A DNA stretch of 64,000 bases, taken from positions 184,001 through 248,000 of the forward strand of contig JAQFVV010000231.1 of assembly GCA_028023455.1 (NCBI GenBank), given 5' to 3'. A model generated the notes under the pieces. The model was not told the DNA's origin, ran no database searches, and was given only the letters and a program-made list of their open reading frames with translations. The translations under genes and the position numbers were made by a program. Of this stretch, positions 11,172-23,173 are shown piece after piece (within the stretch, counting starts at the first letter, position 1; the number at the start of each line of letters is the position of its first letter). The stretch comes from Epiperipatus broadwayi (taxonomy: Eukaryota; Onychophora; Udeonychophora; Euonychophora; Peripatidae).

Positions 11172-14133
11172 CTATAACCAAATGCAGGTTTAATCAAATA
11201 AGCATATAATCAATTATTCTGGAAGTTTTGCAGCATTTGAGAAAACAAATGGTAGACTGTGCATGTTCATTTAGTTCACTTTTTTCTCACTTGGAAAATG
11301 CTCTAGATATCTTTAGTTGTTGAATGTGATACTGTGTTTGTCTGCATTTAACACAATAATTGGCTACTTCTTAGGATTAAACTAACATTTATCTAAAGGA
11401 GAATTCTGAATAAGTGATGCCATTTGTCCATGAACAATGATAGATTGCTATAGAATGTGCCCATATTTTAGTATCACACATATAGAACAATATTACTAAA
11501 TAATTCAATGGAGAGGGTTTGGTTTGTAGAATAAATTTAAGGCAAGGGTTATGAAATGACAAGCATGATAAATGTTATTCTTTCATCACAGTACAACTTT
11601 GCGTAAGTTCTTAAATTTCCTATATTGCAGAAATGAAACATAAGTATTTTGTAAAACTTTTGAGGTTTGGAAATAATGCAACTTGAATAAAGGTTACTAG
11701 TATATACCCAAGCTAACCCATTGATTACCATTTTGTAAACACTTAATAAAGGCATTTTTACATTTTTATAAATATATTAGTAATGTTTATATTATAACTA
11801 CCATGGAATATAGTATAGTACTCACATAGTGGTTCTAGTGGCTACTGTTGTGAAACATGGCAATCATAGATATCTTGTTATAATAGGATAACTAGAATTT
11901 TTAGTTCATATATAAAATTTCAAAAAAGGCTCTTTTAATAACATATATCTTAATATTATTTCAGAAATATATACATACAAAACAAAAGAAACAATTATCA
12001 ATTACTAGCTTTATTATTTAGTGGGTTAAATTATAAACTATTTATTTATTAACAACCTTGAATTTAATGCCTGACAGTCAAAGGTCCTCTAAAAATTAGG
12101 CCCCATTCATATACATTGACTTAGTTTGCTTCAAATGAGATAGATATCTTGTAATAATCAATTTGGTGACGTTCACTGAAAGATGATACCCATATTTGTA
12201 ACTATGATTTATTTAAATACAAACATAAACCACAGCAAAAAATGTCTTTCACTTGATTGGTTAAAAAAAGATTGGTAATGTTAATTGCAAGTTTACAATT
12301 CAAGCTCTGTAATTGGCTACTGCTAATTTGTTTAAACTAGATTATAACATATTAATTTTCCTCGATTAAATAAATAATAGTTAAAGAAATATAAATTAGT
12401 TTTTTTTTTTTTTTAAAAAAAAAAAACAAAATTCCATAAGAGTAACAAATTGCATTAATCGTGTCTAAAGAAAATCAAATATATTTCACACATCCATTTC
12501 CCTATAGACTAATTAACAGTTCGTCTTTTTCAACAAGCTAAAATTAGGTTAAAAAATATATATTTACAAAACAAAAAATGTTTTCCGATTAAATAAAAAT
12601 TTAAATAATTTTAAAGGCAGAGTTTATTAATATTTCAGTTTTATTATTATTAATATTATTTTTTATGGACTACTTATAAATGTTACTATTTTTTATAATA
12701 CCATTTTAACTCTGTTTTTCAATTTCACATGAGAAGATAATTTATTAGATGTAAAACCTTTCACCTCCAACAACATTCATTATCTATAAAAAGGATAAAT
12801 ATTTAATCACAACAACAGCAACGAATTAACTCTTTTAAGAATAAGAAAAATAACATTTCGGCATCAGTTTGAGTTATGCCATTTGATTTAAACAATAGAT
12901 TACATTTGAAAATAATAAAGTAGAATTCTACAACGAGTTACTGGCCAGCTAGTTTTCATCCAAAAATTAAAAAAATTGGCTAGCATTCATGGGTGGATGA
13001 CAATTGACAGGAATAACCCAAAGATTTATTGTTTGATGGTTAATATAAAATTCAAATAGAGGAAGTGGAAATGCTGGGTTGGAATTCATGGATTTTAAGT
13101 TCTAGATCTTCAGAAGTTGACATTTCTTTTTGTACTTTCCCTAGTAGTGGTTTTTGTAAACAATCAATATTTGATTTTAATACTCAAATATTCCCTAGTG
13201 GTGATTTCTGTAAACAGTCAACATTTAATTTTAATATTTAAATATTTATTCTATAATCAAATTCAAAAAATTGTGCTTGATTTGTTAGAAATATAAATTT
13301 AGAAACAAAATACATTCAAAAATCCATATTTGAACTATGTAAATAAAGAAAAGATGTAATAAAATGAAGAATATAATAAAAACAATAAATTTTTCTTATT
13401 GGATGATTATCTCAACACCAGTGGAAAAAATGAATTAATGAAATTTCCATTGGGTGAACTTCGTTTTTAAAATGTGGATGAATTATTGTTAAGTGATCAT
13501 AAATCTATAAAATTCTGTTCTAAACTTTAAAATTGTATTTATAGTTATTAAAATATTATAAAGTTCTGTACTACTGTATTTAGTGAACCATTATCGATCA
13601 TAGTTTCCTTTTTACTACTATGATAAATTTCAACTTTTCAAAAATAAAATGTATTTGAAAAAAATTTAAATGTAATCATGAAAATATTTCTTTTTAATAA
13701 TTACTGTATGAATATTTTGTGAATATCATCATAAATTTTTAAATAAACTACAGAAAATATACAATTTTTTTTACACGATGCTTAGACCAATGAAAAATTA
13801 TGTTGCAAATGCTCTTGAATCCTAAAATAAAGAATGTTCAAATGAGCATATGGTTGGTGGACTTTAAGCTTGTTTGAATGTATTTGGAATATTTAAATAA
13901 ACTTAAATTACAAGATAGGAAGGTTGTTATGTCAATGCAAAATAACCATTTGCATTTTTATCCTCGATTCATATAAGGATAAGGAGATAAAGTAAGTTTC
14001 CAAATAAGAGTAAAATCCATTTTATCTAAGATAAAACCCATCCTAATTTATATATGGCTTAGTCTAACTGCCATGGGGGAGGCCATTTCTTCCTTATTTT
14101 AAATGCCGATGCAAACTATGAATTTTAAGTCAA
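11172..14133. other. AT-rich spacer with one short direct repeat
   Basis: No gene recognised over about 3 kb. A 54-bp unit beginning CCCTAGTRGTG is repeated once in tandem at 13139-13246. A run of about 15 T followed by 12 A lies near 12400. Open frames here are short and AT-driven. Confidence 0.5.
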
Positions 14134-15127
14134 ATATTTATACTACTAAAACAGCAGCCAAATTGCCATACAATAGTGCCACCCAGTGCAAGCTTTAGTA
14201 ACCAATGAGTGCAAGAAGGTTTATGCATAAAATCTCTATCCAGTGCCTACTCATCCAATATTCCAGACTAATTTCTAGCTTGTGACTATCAAAAAAACAA
14301 AGGCAAAGCTCTCCATATAATAGTGCCAACCAGAGTAATCAATGCATGCCAGAAGCCACAAGCCAGAAACTAGTCTGGAGATATTGGATGAATAGGCTCT
14401 AGATAGGGATTTTATGCATAAGCCTTGTGACATCCATTGATTACTCTGGTTGGCACAGGATGGCACTACTGTATGGAGAGTTTTGCCTTTGTTTACAACA
14501 ATTATGTGCTAGTATAAAAATGGTGATCATGTGATGTTCTTGTGGCTATCATTGGTGAGGAGGAGCCTTAGATCTGAGACCACTGCATCTAGATTTTAGA
14601 ATTTAATGCAACCCTCAAGAATGTTTTCAATTCAAGCTCATTTGGTTGTACAGTCATATATATTCTATGGAATGATTAGTGGAAAATTATTAAGACCTGA
14701 GATGATGGTGACTGTGGTTTTTTAAAAAACCAAAGCCACCAAAAAGTACAGATATTGAATTGTGTACAGATTTGTATGACGATGCAAATGAATAAGCTTG
14801 AATTGGAAACGTTATTGGGTTTTCATCTTAAGCTCATAGCTTTATAGTTAACTAAATAGGTAAAAGGGGGCTATAGGAGGATTGCATTCCATTCTAAAAT
14901 CTAGGTGCAGTGCTCTAAAAAACCAAGACTTCTGATTGATGATAACTACAGGCTAGAAATTAGTCTGGGGATATTGGATGAGTAGGCACTTGACAGAAAT
15001 TTTATGCACAAACCTTGCATTCATTGATTACTACAGCTTGCACTAGATGACACTACTGTTTAGAGAATTTGCTACTGTTTCAACAGCTTGTGTAAGCATA
15101 GGAAATGGTCATCTTGTGATATTTATA
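14134..15127. mobile_element. Large foldback element F1 with nested insertion
   Basis: The outer arms pair from about 14147 (AAAACAGCAGCC) to 15080 (GCTACTGTTT). The left arm includes TGCCACCCAGTGCAAGCTTT and the right AGCTTGCACTAGATGACA, followed inward by TACTCATCCAATATTCCAGA and its complement. The right side continues to a TCTTGTGAT end. ATATTTATA lies outside both ends (14134-14142 and 15119-15127) as a possible target duplication. The left arm is interrupted at 14291-14538 by a second member of the family, giving a relative age order. Confidence 0.65.
14291..14538 (+). mobile_element. Nested foldback element, family F1
   Basis: The hairpin starts AAACAAAGGCAAAGCTCTCC and ends GGAGAGTTTTGCCTTTGTTT (to 14494), followed by a tail ATTATGTGCTAGTATAA and GATCATGTGATG. 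The 12-bp sequence CTTGTGRCTATC lies on both sides (14279-14290 and 14539-14550, 11 of 12 identical). Removing the insert restores the core of the host foldback element, which supports insertion by duplication of 12 bp. The tail makes the two ends different, so it is not a simple terminal-inverted-repeat transposon. Confidence 0.75.
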
Positions 15128-15159
15128 TTATTATTAAATCATCAGCATATTCTTTTTCT

Positions 15160-15330
15160 TTCAGTATGTACAGTGATGCCACCAAGTACAAGCTTTAGTA
15201 ACTAATGGATGCCATATGGTAATCTTATAAATCCCTATGTCTTACCCCAACTTAGTTTCTAGCTTATGATTTTCATCAGTAAAAAGCCTTGGATCTTGGT
15301 TCATATGATATTTTATTGGTACTATTACTA
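15160..15330 (+). repeat. Half of a foldback element, family F1
   Basis: One arm plus core only: GATGCCACCAAGTACAAGCT, TAGTAACTAATGGATGCC, then TTAGTTTCTAGCTTATGA and CATCAGTAAAAAGCCTTGGA. The partner arm is missing, so it is truncated. 15331-15927 holds a TCACATGA motif at 15529 and no gene. Confidence 0.6.
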
Positions 15331-15941
15331 AACACAGCACTTGCATAATATTGTGCATAATTTTCAGTTTTTGACGAATCAATCAAATGCTGTCAATAAA
15401 CATTTAGAATTATGATTCTACGGATCTGGGACTGACTCGCAGATTAAAATTAATATCTTTTTAAAAACATCTGTTCCATTATTTGAATGATACTGTTATA
15501 TCCGACCTATCATATTGGTGTTCAAAGATCACATGACAGTGACCATCCAATTTACTAATCTAAATAAACATTGATATTAAATTTGGTTCTAAATAAAAAA
15601 GACAGAGGTCATAAATATTGAAGACAGATTGAATAAGAACAGTAATTACATATATTGCTTTGCTTTGGTATGTCAAATGCTTAATGTTTCTTTCTCACTT
15701 TCACATTCCATGCATTTTCATATACTTTTTATTAAAGATGAGATCAAAGCTTTTATATTATTTTTTTGGAATAACATACCCCCCCCTCTAATAATTTCTT
15801 TCAGATCTCTTAATGATTATTAGTGGGAGCACCCAGAACTAATTAGGTAGCTACAACATAAAAATTAAAATACTTTATATCAGTAATTATTGTATGGGAA
15901 TTGAATACCTCCTAAAATGTCTTGAGATCTATTAGCTTTGT

Positions 15942-16434
15942 CAAAATAGAAGTCATAGATCACATGACCCTATCTCTTAAGCTTGTAAGTTATAAACAAT
16001 GAGAATTGCCAATTCCTCTACAAGCTTTATGATAAATGCTTAGCCAGGGCCAGCACTTAAAATATCTATGAGGAAGCCCCCCCCCCCTCAAACTCTAACC
16101 ATGGTTTCATGCTAAGACTACTAATATATGGTTTGGTTGAAGATCTATCAGCCACATATAGCTATTTGAGTTGGATAGCTGCATTTAAAGACATGTAGAT
16201 TTCTGAAAATTTCAGATTTTCCACTCAATAGGTAACTTTTAGATAAATGCTTGGCTTTGGGTTGGTATTTTTAGATCTAGGGTCTGAACCTTCCTGACAC
16301 CTCTCTGAGGAGTGCCAAAGCACAAAACCATGGTCAGACGTTTGGGGGGGGGGCGTTCCTGACAGAGATATTTTAAGTCCTGGCTCTTGCTAAGCATTTG
16401 TCATAAAGCTTGTAGAGAAATTGGCAAACCTCAT
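15942..16434. mobile_element. Foldback element, family F2
   Basis: It begins AAGTCATAGATCACATGACC and CTTAAGCTTGTAAGTT. Hairpin arms run from about 15998 to 16434: AATTGCCAATTCCTCTACAA pairs with TTGTAGAGAAATTGGCAAAC-like sequence (imperfectly), and a C9 run on one arm faces a G9-10 run on the other. Direct repeats of 14 bp, TCTATTARCTTTGT (one mismatch), flank it at 15928-15941 and 16435-16448. No protein. It relates to the copies at 52026-52540, 43680-43850 and perhaps 61275. Confidence 0.7.
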
Positions 16435-16448
16435 TCTATTAACTTTGT

Positions 16449-17150
16449 GTTTTGTTTCTGTGGTAATCTTCTTAATAATAAATGTGTACCAATACACTAA
16501 AAAATAATTCTGGGATTCTTTTGTTTTGAATTATTCTGTGCACAAAAGTATTGCGCATATATATACAAAAGTGTAACGGAAGTCATTATTGAAGCAATGG
16601 ATCTGAAGTCCAATCCATGCTTCACATCTTCCTATAAACTTGATTAATATTGTAGACCTAAATTAAGTTTATAGTCCAATATCAGCAGGGTTTTGCATTA
16701 GAGTTAAAAATAATTATGCTTATTAAACGTGTATTACATTTAAATATTTTGTTTTAAATAAATTTCATTCTATTAATAAAAATTGCTTAACCTATTAGTC
16801 AAACATATATATATATATACATCTAGCGTATATATATATGAGTTAATGCAAAATTCTGCTGAAATAAAATGCTTATTCTACTATAAAAAAATAATAATAT
16901 ATTGTTGTTAAAATTTTGTTAAAATATTTAGTATGATTTGATTTTGAGATAAGCCTGCCAACATTTTCTAAAAGAATGTATAGTTTTAATTAGTGAGCCA
17001 TTCAAGTATAATTAAAGATGGCCTTCTCTTTCTTTCTTTTTAATTAAGAGAATTCAAACTTTGAAGTAAGAAAGTTAGAGTAAAAAAGTTAAAGTTATTT
17101 TTAGAAAGTGTTGCTTTGAAACAAAGGAGCATGGGGAGGCTTATCAAGAT
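16449..17150. other. AT-rich spacer, no gene seen
   Basis: TA-rich microsatellite runs near 16806-16842. Nothing else recognised; the true start of LTR-like copy B may lie inside the last part. Confidence 0.4.
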
Positions 17151-18689
17151 CTCAGATCATACAAACAATAGAAGGTAGCTGACAGAGAGGGTATAAATAG
17201 AAGGGAGAACAAAAGATTGATTATTCAGATTTTTCCTTTTGAAGGATTCAGTTGATTCTGATTTTCCTTGTGAAGATGATTCTTTCAGAGTTTGCTATTG
17301 CAAGATTGATTCAGATTTTGCTATTGCAAGGTGCATTCAGATTTCTCTTAGAAGAACTCTGTCAGATTTTGTTCGTGATTTTATTCCCAAAAGTCTACAA
17401 CTGTTGTCTACAAATCATGAAGAAGTTTGAACCTGCTCAAGCTAAAAATCATATAAGTTTGATAGATTCTACTATGCTCGGCTAGGCAAATAAATAGCTT
17501 TGCCTATCGCCGAGGTTCCGGAATACCATTCAAAATGCCTTAATATCCACTCAATAGTCATCTGAACTCTGTGCCGTGTCTGGAGAACTTTTCGTGAAAC
17601 CATACTACATATTTTCATTGTCCGGACAACTACATCTCGATGGTCGGATCAAGCCACGAACGCCATAGGGAACATGACCAAGGAAAAAGGACGGTAATCG
17701 TATCTCCTCTATTGAACTATTTCTTATGCTACCTTTTGTTCATTTTTTTCTAATTGCTTCAGTGAATTGATATGTATTTGCTATGTAACCATTTTTATTA
17801 GACTAACCTTAAATATATATATATTGTGTGATCATCTATCTATATGTAACCTTTTTCCCTTCGCTATTCTTCCTTACTAACCAGTGTAAATATTTAGTAT
17901 TCATTGCGGTTAAGTTTAATAGTTAATTTTTGTTCATTTAAAATCTCTTTCCAATTTTATTTATGTTTGTTAATTAAATACGAGTCAGTTTCTTTAGTGT
18001 GCCAACTTGATCTCTTTGATAACGCCTCTTTTGTCCGCCATTAGCTTATCACGTATATCTGATTTAGCTATATACGTTTTAAATAATTTTTAAACACTGT
18101 TTTTAGCACAAAGCAATTAGAATTGCTTGGCGAAAGATTCTTTTTTGTTATCGTACTTTATCGAGAAGATCGAGTTGACAATTTTTAATAAAATTGGGAA
18201 GAAAAGATTTAGACCGCAAACCTATTAATCTGTTTTGATTGTCTAATTAGTTTGTTTCAGTAATTTAGGGGAATAGTGGAGGCCATTAAATCATTATTCC
18301 TATTTCAAAGCCATCAATTAAACATATTATTTAACTATCAAAAGTTTGAGTTTCCTAATTTTATTATAATGCTTTATTTTACTTTTCAATGATCCAGGCA
18401 CGCAAAACACATGTTTCTTAGTACTTTTATTGCACATTTTAACTATTTAGCTCCTTAGGATTTCCCGTTCATGTCTCTACCACTGTTGCTAAGCTTTGTG
18501 GCCGGTTGAAAAATAATTTATGTGTGGCTCAGATGGTGTTGTTGGTTCGTAAATTAGCCTCGAGAATAGGCGAAATAGGGCAGAGGTTATAGTATTCTTG
18601 ATTTAATATCTCGCGTATGGGTGGCTTCGAGGTACTTTCGCTTAGGATTCGAACTAGGTTAAACCAGCATACATAATCTGACTGTCACA
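17150..18689 (+). mobile_element. LTR-like element, copy B (plus strand)
   Basis: It ends with ATAATCTGACTGTCACA, a variant of the TCTGACCGTTACA end of copies A and C, preceded by GGGTGGCTTCGAGG, GGATTCGAACTAGG and related blocks in the same order. Near its 5' side a GC-flanked TATA box (GGTATAAATAGAAGG) at 17192-17200 is followed by a T-rich repeated stretch (GATTCAG / TTGCTATTGCAAG), a GC-richer leader with GTTCCGGAATACCATTC (matching GTTCTACAATACCACTTG of copy C), and a possible splice donor after AAAAAGGACG at about 17692. No gag or pol frame. The 5' boundary is uncertain. The 60-80 codon frames at 17239-17485 lie in the leader and are probably not proteins. Confidence 0.5.
17192..17200 (+). 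promoter_or_regulatory. TATA box of LTR-like copy B
   Basis: TATAAATAG with purine-rich GC-containing flanks (GAGAGGG upstream, AAGGGAG downstream). A start site would be expected about 25-30 bp downstream, near 17225. Copy C has CTATATATAGGAGGG at the matching place (47222). Confidence 0.5.
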
Positions 18690-20782
18690 TTATAACACAT
18701 CATAAGCTATACTTAAACTAATACTAACATATCAAATCAATAAAAAGAAAACAGATGTAATGCCTTTATTTTCGATTTCATATATATATATATATATTAA
18801 GGATTAGTTATTTATATTAAAATAATGTGTAATGTTGCAACTGGAATTATAAACAAATATAATCAAATGGGATATTGCTTGTGAGTTCATGCCAATTTCA
18901 AACACTAGAAATGGTAGGACTGGATATAGTTTAAAGATGCCCATGGTCCTTAACTCCAGAGTCTTCCATGGTACTAACATGCTAAATCATGCAAGAGACC
19001 AGCTGTATTTATTATAAACAAGCATCATAATGGTCCATTACATACAATCACTAGTAAATGATAACGGGTGTTACAGAGTCTAAACTACTAGCAATAGAAA
19101 TGAGGTTCGCTTGTCATTGGTTTGTTTAAGGTTATATATCAAAAAGGTTTTACTGCTAGTAATAACACCATATATGGCAGAGAATAGCTTTTACTGGTAA
19201 TTTTATGCATTAGTTTGTTGTGGTGTTCGTGCATATATATAATAATCTTTAAAAAAAAAATCAATATCTTTTTTAAAAAGGCAATGAAAACCAATTTTTA
19301 GAGTTTTTTCAATATGTTTTTGACTTGAATAAATATTTTGTCCAATTATTTTGAAATCTGCTAATTAAAAAGAATTTGTATAAAATTTTTCCTTTCGCAT
19401 AAAAATAAATAAACAAAAATAATTATAAAAAAATAAAAATCAATAAAAAAAATAAAAATTTCATTTCTTTTAAAAAATTTTAAATTAAAAAAAAAGCATT
19501 CTAAATTTTCATATATATATATTTGATGAATTCAATTTATTATTTCAAAGGCTAGAATATATAATTTATAAGTCAAGAATGGGGTTTACACGAAATAAAT
19601 ACAGACATTTTTATCCTGGTTAATGCGAGATCGTTAAGTGAGGATTTGCCATAGTGATCATCATCAGTTTGTATCAACTATTTTGATTTACATCCAATTC
19701 ATTATTAAAATCTTTAAAAAAATATGAAAACTTTTTTTTAAAAAATAGCTGCCATTTTTTCAAGATGGTGGACAAACAATATTGGGCATTTTGTAAGATT
19801 GACAATATCATAAGTTAGTCATATAACTAAAGCTATGTCTTCTGAAAATAAAATGGTGACATTCATCCAAAAATGTACATTATAGTTTATTCCTTATACA
19901 GTATACAATAATGTTTTGATTTTAATATTAAAATATGATTAACACACATTATTTAATTTTCAATTAGTGAAATACAAAGCATTCAATGATTTTATTTATG
20001 AATATCCAAAGTAAAGATTTTCACTTTTAACAATTACAAAATAATAATAAAAAAATGCCAGTTTTATTCAGCATAGCAAGTAAAATATGTTGATTACATA
20101 TAATAAAAAATATTAATATCTAGTTGTAAAATGTGTATATTAGATAATCTATATGCATTCAATGAATTTTATGGATTAACATTCTTAAGAACATCATTTT
20201 ACCTGTAGTAAAAATTGATGAGCACAATAGTCATTATAATTGTAAGATATTTTGAGAAAAAAGTGATTTCATGTACTCTACAATTAATAATCAACTTTAT
20301 ATGATCAAATATTATTAAATGTATTTAAAATACCATTTACTTTTCTGATTTAAAATAAATACACTTATAATTTGTTTGTGATTATTCAAAATAATCACTG
20401 GTTTTATTGTAAACATAGATCAGCAAAAAAAAGATTTAATTATTTACACATCTTATTAAAACTATAGCAATCAAATGTATATAATATCTATTTAAGTACA
20501 TTTTATTTAATTTCACTGCATTTATGTAAAATATAAAAGTGTAATTTTAACAAAAATTAACAGTACTCCAAAAATAATTCAAAGTCCTACTGGTTAGAAA
20601 TTACAAAAATAAAATTTAATTCCATTTCTACAACACAGTTATAACAACAGCAGCTATGAATATGAGAGAAAGCAGTCTCTTAAAAGTGCTAAGCTCTATA
20701 ATTTAAATTTTATATTTTAGTAAAATTTTGCTTTTAAACATATTTTCTAACTTCATTATCTGTACATACAGTGCATATATAT
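18690..20782. other. AT-rich spacer with one SINE-like patch
   Basis: No gene recognised. 18880-19010 is a GC-richer block (CCATGGTCCTTAACTCCAGA, then CATGCTAAATCATGCAAGAG) similar in layout to the possible SINE fragments at 2690 and 52595. The remainder is poly-A rich with TA runs at 18780 and 19510. Confidence 0.45.
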
Positions 20783-20803
20783 ATATCATCATCATCATCA
20801 TTA

Positions 20804-23173
20804 TCAACCATTATCAATCCACTGCAGGATGAAGGTCTCTCCAAGTTTAATCCATCTTCTCCAATCTTTAGCTTCTCTACTCCACATCACCACTGCACAC
20901 TTTCTTATTTCATCCATCCATCTCACATGTGGTCTCTTTCTGGGTCTTTTACAATCTCTTGGAATCCAGTTTAAAATTTCAATTGTCCATCTATTATCAT
21001 CTCTTCTAACAATATGTCCAGTCCAACTCCACTTCAATCTTTTAATTTTTTCAATGAAGTCAGTAACACCTGTTTGTTCTCTTACCCATACATTGCGTTT
21101 ACGATCTCTTCTTGTTACTCCCAACATACATCTCTCCATACTTCTTTGAGTGGTCTGAAGTCTCTGAATTGCTCTTCTATTAAGTGTCCAAGTCTCAGAT
21201 CCATAAGAAAGAATTGGTAAAACACATTTGTTAAAACCCTTCCTTTTCAAACACATAGGCATATTTCCTTTTAGTATCAAGTTATTTCTACCAAAAGCAC
21301 TCCAACCAAGTTTAATTCTATGATTAATTTCCTCCATTATGTTTCCATCTGTATTAATAATCTGACCAAGGTATTTGTAACTGTTAACTTCTTCTAATTC
21401 ATCATAATCAATCTTTATTTTCATATTTTGAGCAAATCGATTAAATATTACTTTAGTCTTTTTAACATTTATCTTTAGTCCTACCTTCCTACTTTCATCT
21501 GATAATTCCTGCAACATTTCCTGCAGATCTGAAGCATTATTTGCAAAAACAACTACATCATCTGCAAAATCTAAATGACTTAAATAATCTCCATTTACTT
21601 TCACTCCTTTAGTTTCCCATTTTAATCCACAAAATACTTCATGCAGCACTGCTGTAAAAAGTTTTGGAGATATGGAGTCACCTTGTCTTACACCTTTCTC
21701 AATGTTGACTTTCCCAGTGTCATTATGTAATCTAATTGTTGCTGTTGCATTTTTATAAATATTCTTTAAAATATGACAATATCCTGGATCTATACCTTGA
21801 TGATCTAATGCTTTAATCACTGAAGAAATGTTTATAGAATCAAATGCCTTTTCATAATCTACAAATCCTAAGCATAATGGCAACTCATATTCATTTGTCC
21901 TTTCTATAACTTCTCTCAATACCTGGATATGATCTACTGTACTAAAACCACTTTTAAATCCGGCTTGTTCTCTTGGTTGGTGGAAATCCAATGTTCTCTG
22001 TAGACGAGTAGTAATTATCTTGGTAAAAATTTTATATAAAACTGATAAAAGGCTGATAGGTCTGTAATTTCTAATATCTTCTTTATCACCTTTTTTAAAT
22101 ATTAATATTATTACTGCATTCTTCCAATCATCCGGTACATCTTTATCATTTAGACATTTGGTATATAACTTTGCTAAAATTTTTTCTATTTCTTCACCTG
22201 CTTCTTTTAATATATCAATTATAATTCCATCATTACCTAGAGCCTTTCCTTTCTTCATACATTTAATTGCATGTCTCACTTCTTCATTTAAAATTCTGGG
22301 CAATTTACAAGATGTAATAGATATAGGAGGTACTTGTTCTTTATTACTATATAATTCTTGATAAAAATCTTCTACCAATTTCATGATGTCATCTCTCCTT
22401 TTAGTAATAATTCCATCTTTTTTTCTTATTGCAGATATAAATTTCCTACCAATACCAAAATGTTGTTTTACATTCTTAAGACTTTTATTTTCGTCTACAG
22501 CTTTCCTTGCTAGTTCACAGTTATACTTTCTTATATCATTTTCAACTCTTTTCCGCACCATTTTACAAAATTCGAGATATTCAATTCTTTTTAATGCATC
22601 ATTTTTGTATATCTTCATATTCCTTCTTTTCTTCATAAATTCTCTAGTCTCAGTAGAAATTTTATTGGTCAATTGCTGTTTCTTTCTACCAGCTATCTTT
22701 CTTGCAGTTTTCAAAAGTGTATCAGTTATTTTCATATTAATTTCATTCAAATCTGAATCACGTTCAAAATCTACTAATACTTGAAACCGATTTGTAAGTT
22801 CTAATTTAAATTCATTAGAATGTTTCTGAAGATTAGGAATATCAACTGTAAATATTGTTTTTCTTAATAATTTTTGTCTCTCTAGTTTTACATTAATACG
22901 TATCTTACACCTTACTAATCGATGATCACTTCCTGTGTTAAATTTATTAAGAACATTACAATCTTGAAATATGTATTTCCTGTTAGTCAAAATATAATCC
23001 AATTCTGCTGTACCTTCATTTGGATGCTTCCATGTCCATTTTCTTTTAACATTTTTCTCAAAAAAAGAATTCATAATATAAAGTTTTTCTTTTTCTGCAA
23101 ACTCCACAAGTCTATGTCCTTTCTCATTTCTATTACCATAACCAAAATTACCCACAGCACTTTCATCTTTCAT
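20804..23173 (-). CDS. RTE LINE reverse transcriptase
   Basis: 789 residues. Residues 1-95 finish the endonuclease (SDHRLV at 82-87). The reverse transcriptase domain runs from about 310 to 620: YRPISLLSVLYKIFTKII (370-387), QAGFKSGFSTVDH (403-415), VDYEKAFDS with catalytic Asp439, GVRQGDSISP (494-503), and LDFADDVVVFA with catalytic Asp538 and Asp539, followed by KTKVIFNRF. The C-terminal part holds SYGSETWTLN, WTGHIVRRDDNRW and KRPRKRPHVRWMDEI, typical of this RTE group. No stop codons interrupt it. It copies the element RNA at a nicked target in the nucleus. ORF starts in the A9 overlap with the upstream frame, so it probably is not translated from its own Met in the living element. Confidence 0.93.
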   Translation of the reverse strand: MKDESAVGNFGYGNRNEKGHRLVEFAEKEKLYIMNSFFEKNVKRKWTWKHPNEGTAELDYILTNRKYIFQDCNVLNKFNTGSDHRLVRCKIRINVKLERQKLLRKTIFTVDIPNLQKHSNEFKLELTNRFQVLVDFERDSDLNEINMKITDTLLKTARKIAGRKKQQLTNKISTETREFMKKRRNMKIYKNDALKRIEYLEFCKMVRKRVENDIRKYNCELARKAVDENKSLKNVKQHFGIGRKFISAIRKKDGIITKRRDDIMKLVEDFYQELYSNKEQVPPISITSCKLPRILNEEVRHAIKCMKKGKALGNDGIIIDILKEAGEEIEKILAKLYTKCLNDKDVPDDWKNAVIILIFKKGDKEDIRNYRPISLLSVLYKIFTKIITTRLQRTLDFHQPREQAGFKSGFSTVDHIQVLREVIERTNEYELPLCLGFVDYEKAFDSINISSVIKALDHQGIDPGYCHILKNIYKNATATIRLHNDTGKVNIEKGVRQGDSISPKLFTAVLHEVFCGLKWETKGVKVNGDYLSHLDFADDVVVFANNASDLQEMLQELSDESRKVGLKINVKKTKVIFNRFAQNMKIKIDYDELEEVNSYKYLGQIINTDGNIMEEINHRIKLGWSAFGRNNLILKGNMPMCLKRKGFNKCVLPILSYGSETWTLNRRAIQRLQTTQRSMERCMLGVTRRDRKRNVWVREQTGVTDFIEKIKRLKWSWTGHIVRRDDNRWTIEILNWIPRDCKRPRKRPHVRWMDEIRKCAVVMWSREAKDWRRWIKLGETFILQWIDNG

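Noticed and set aside
17239-17485. Two overlapping frames of 63 and 77 codons
   Set aside because: They lie in the transcribed leader of LTR-like copy B and consist of a short internal repeat; both frames are open by chance.
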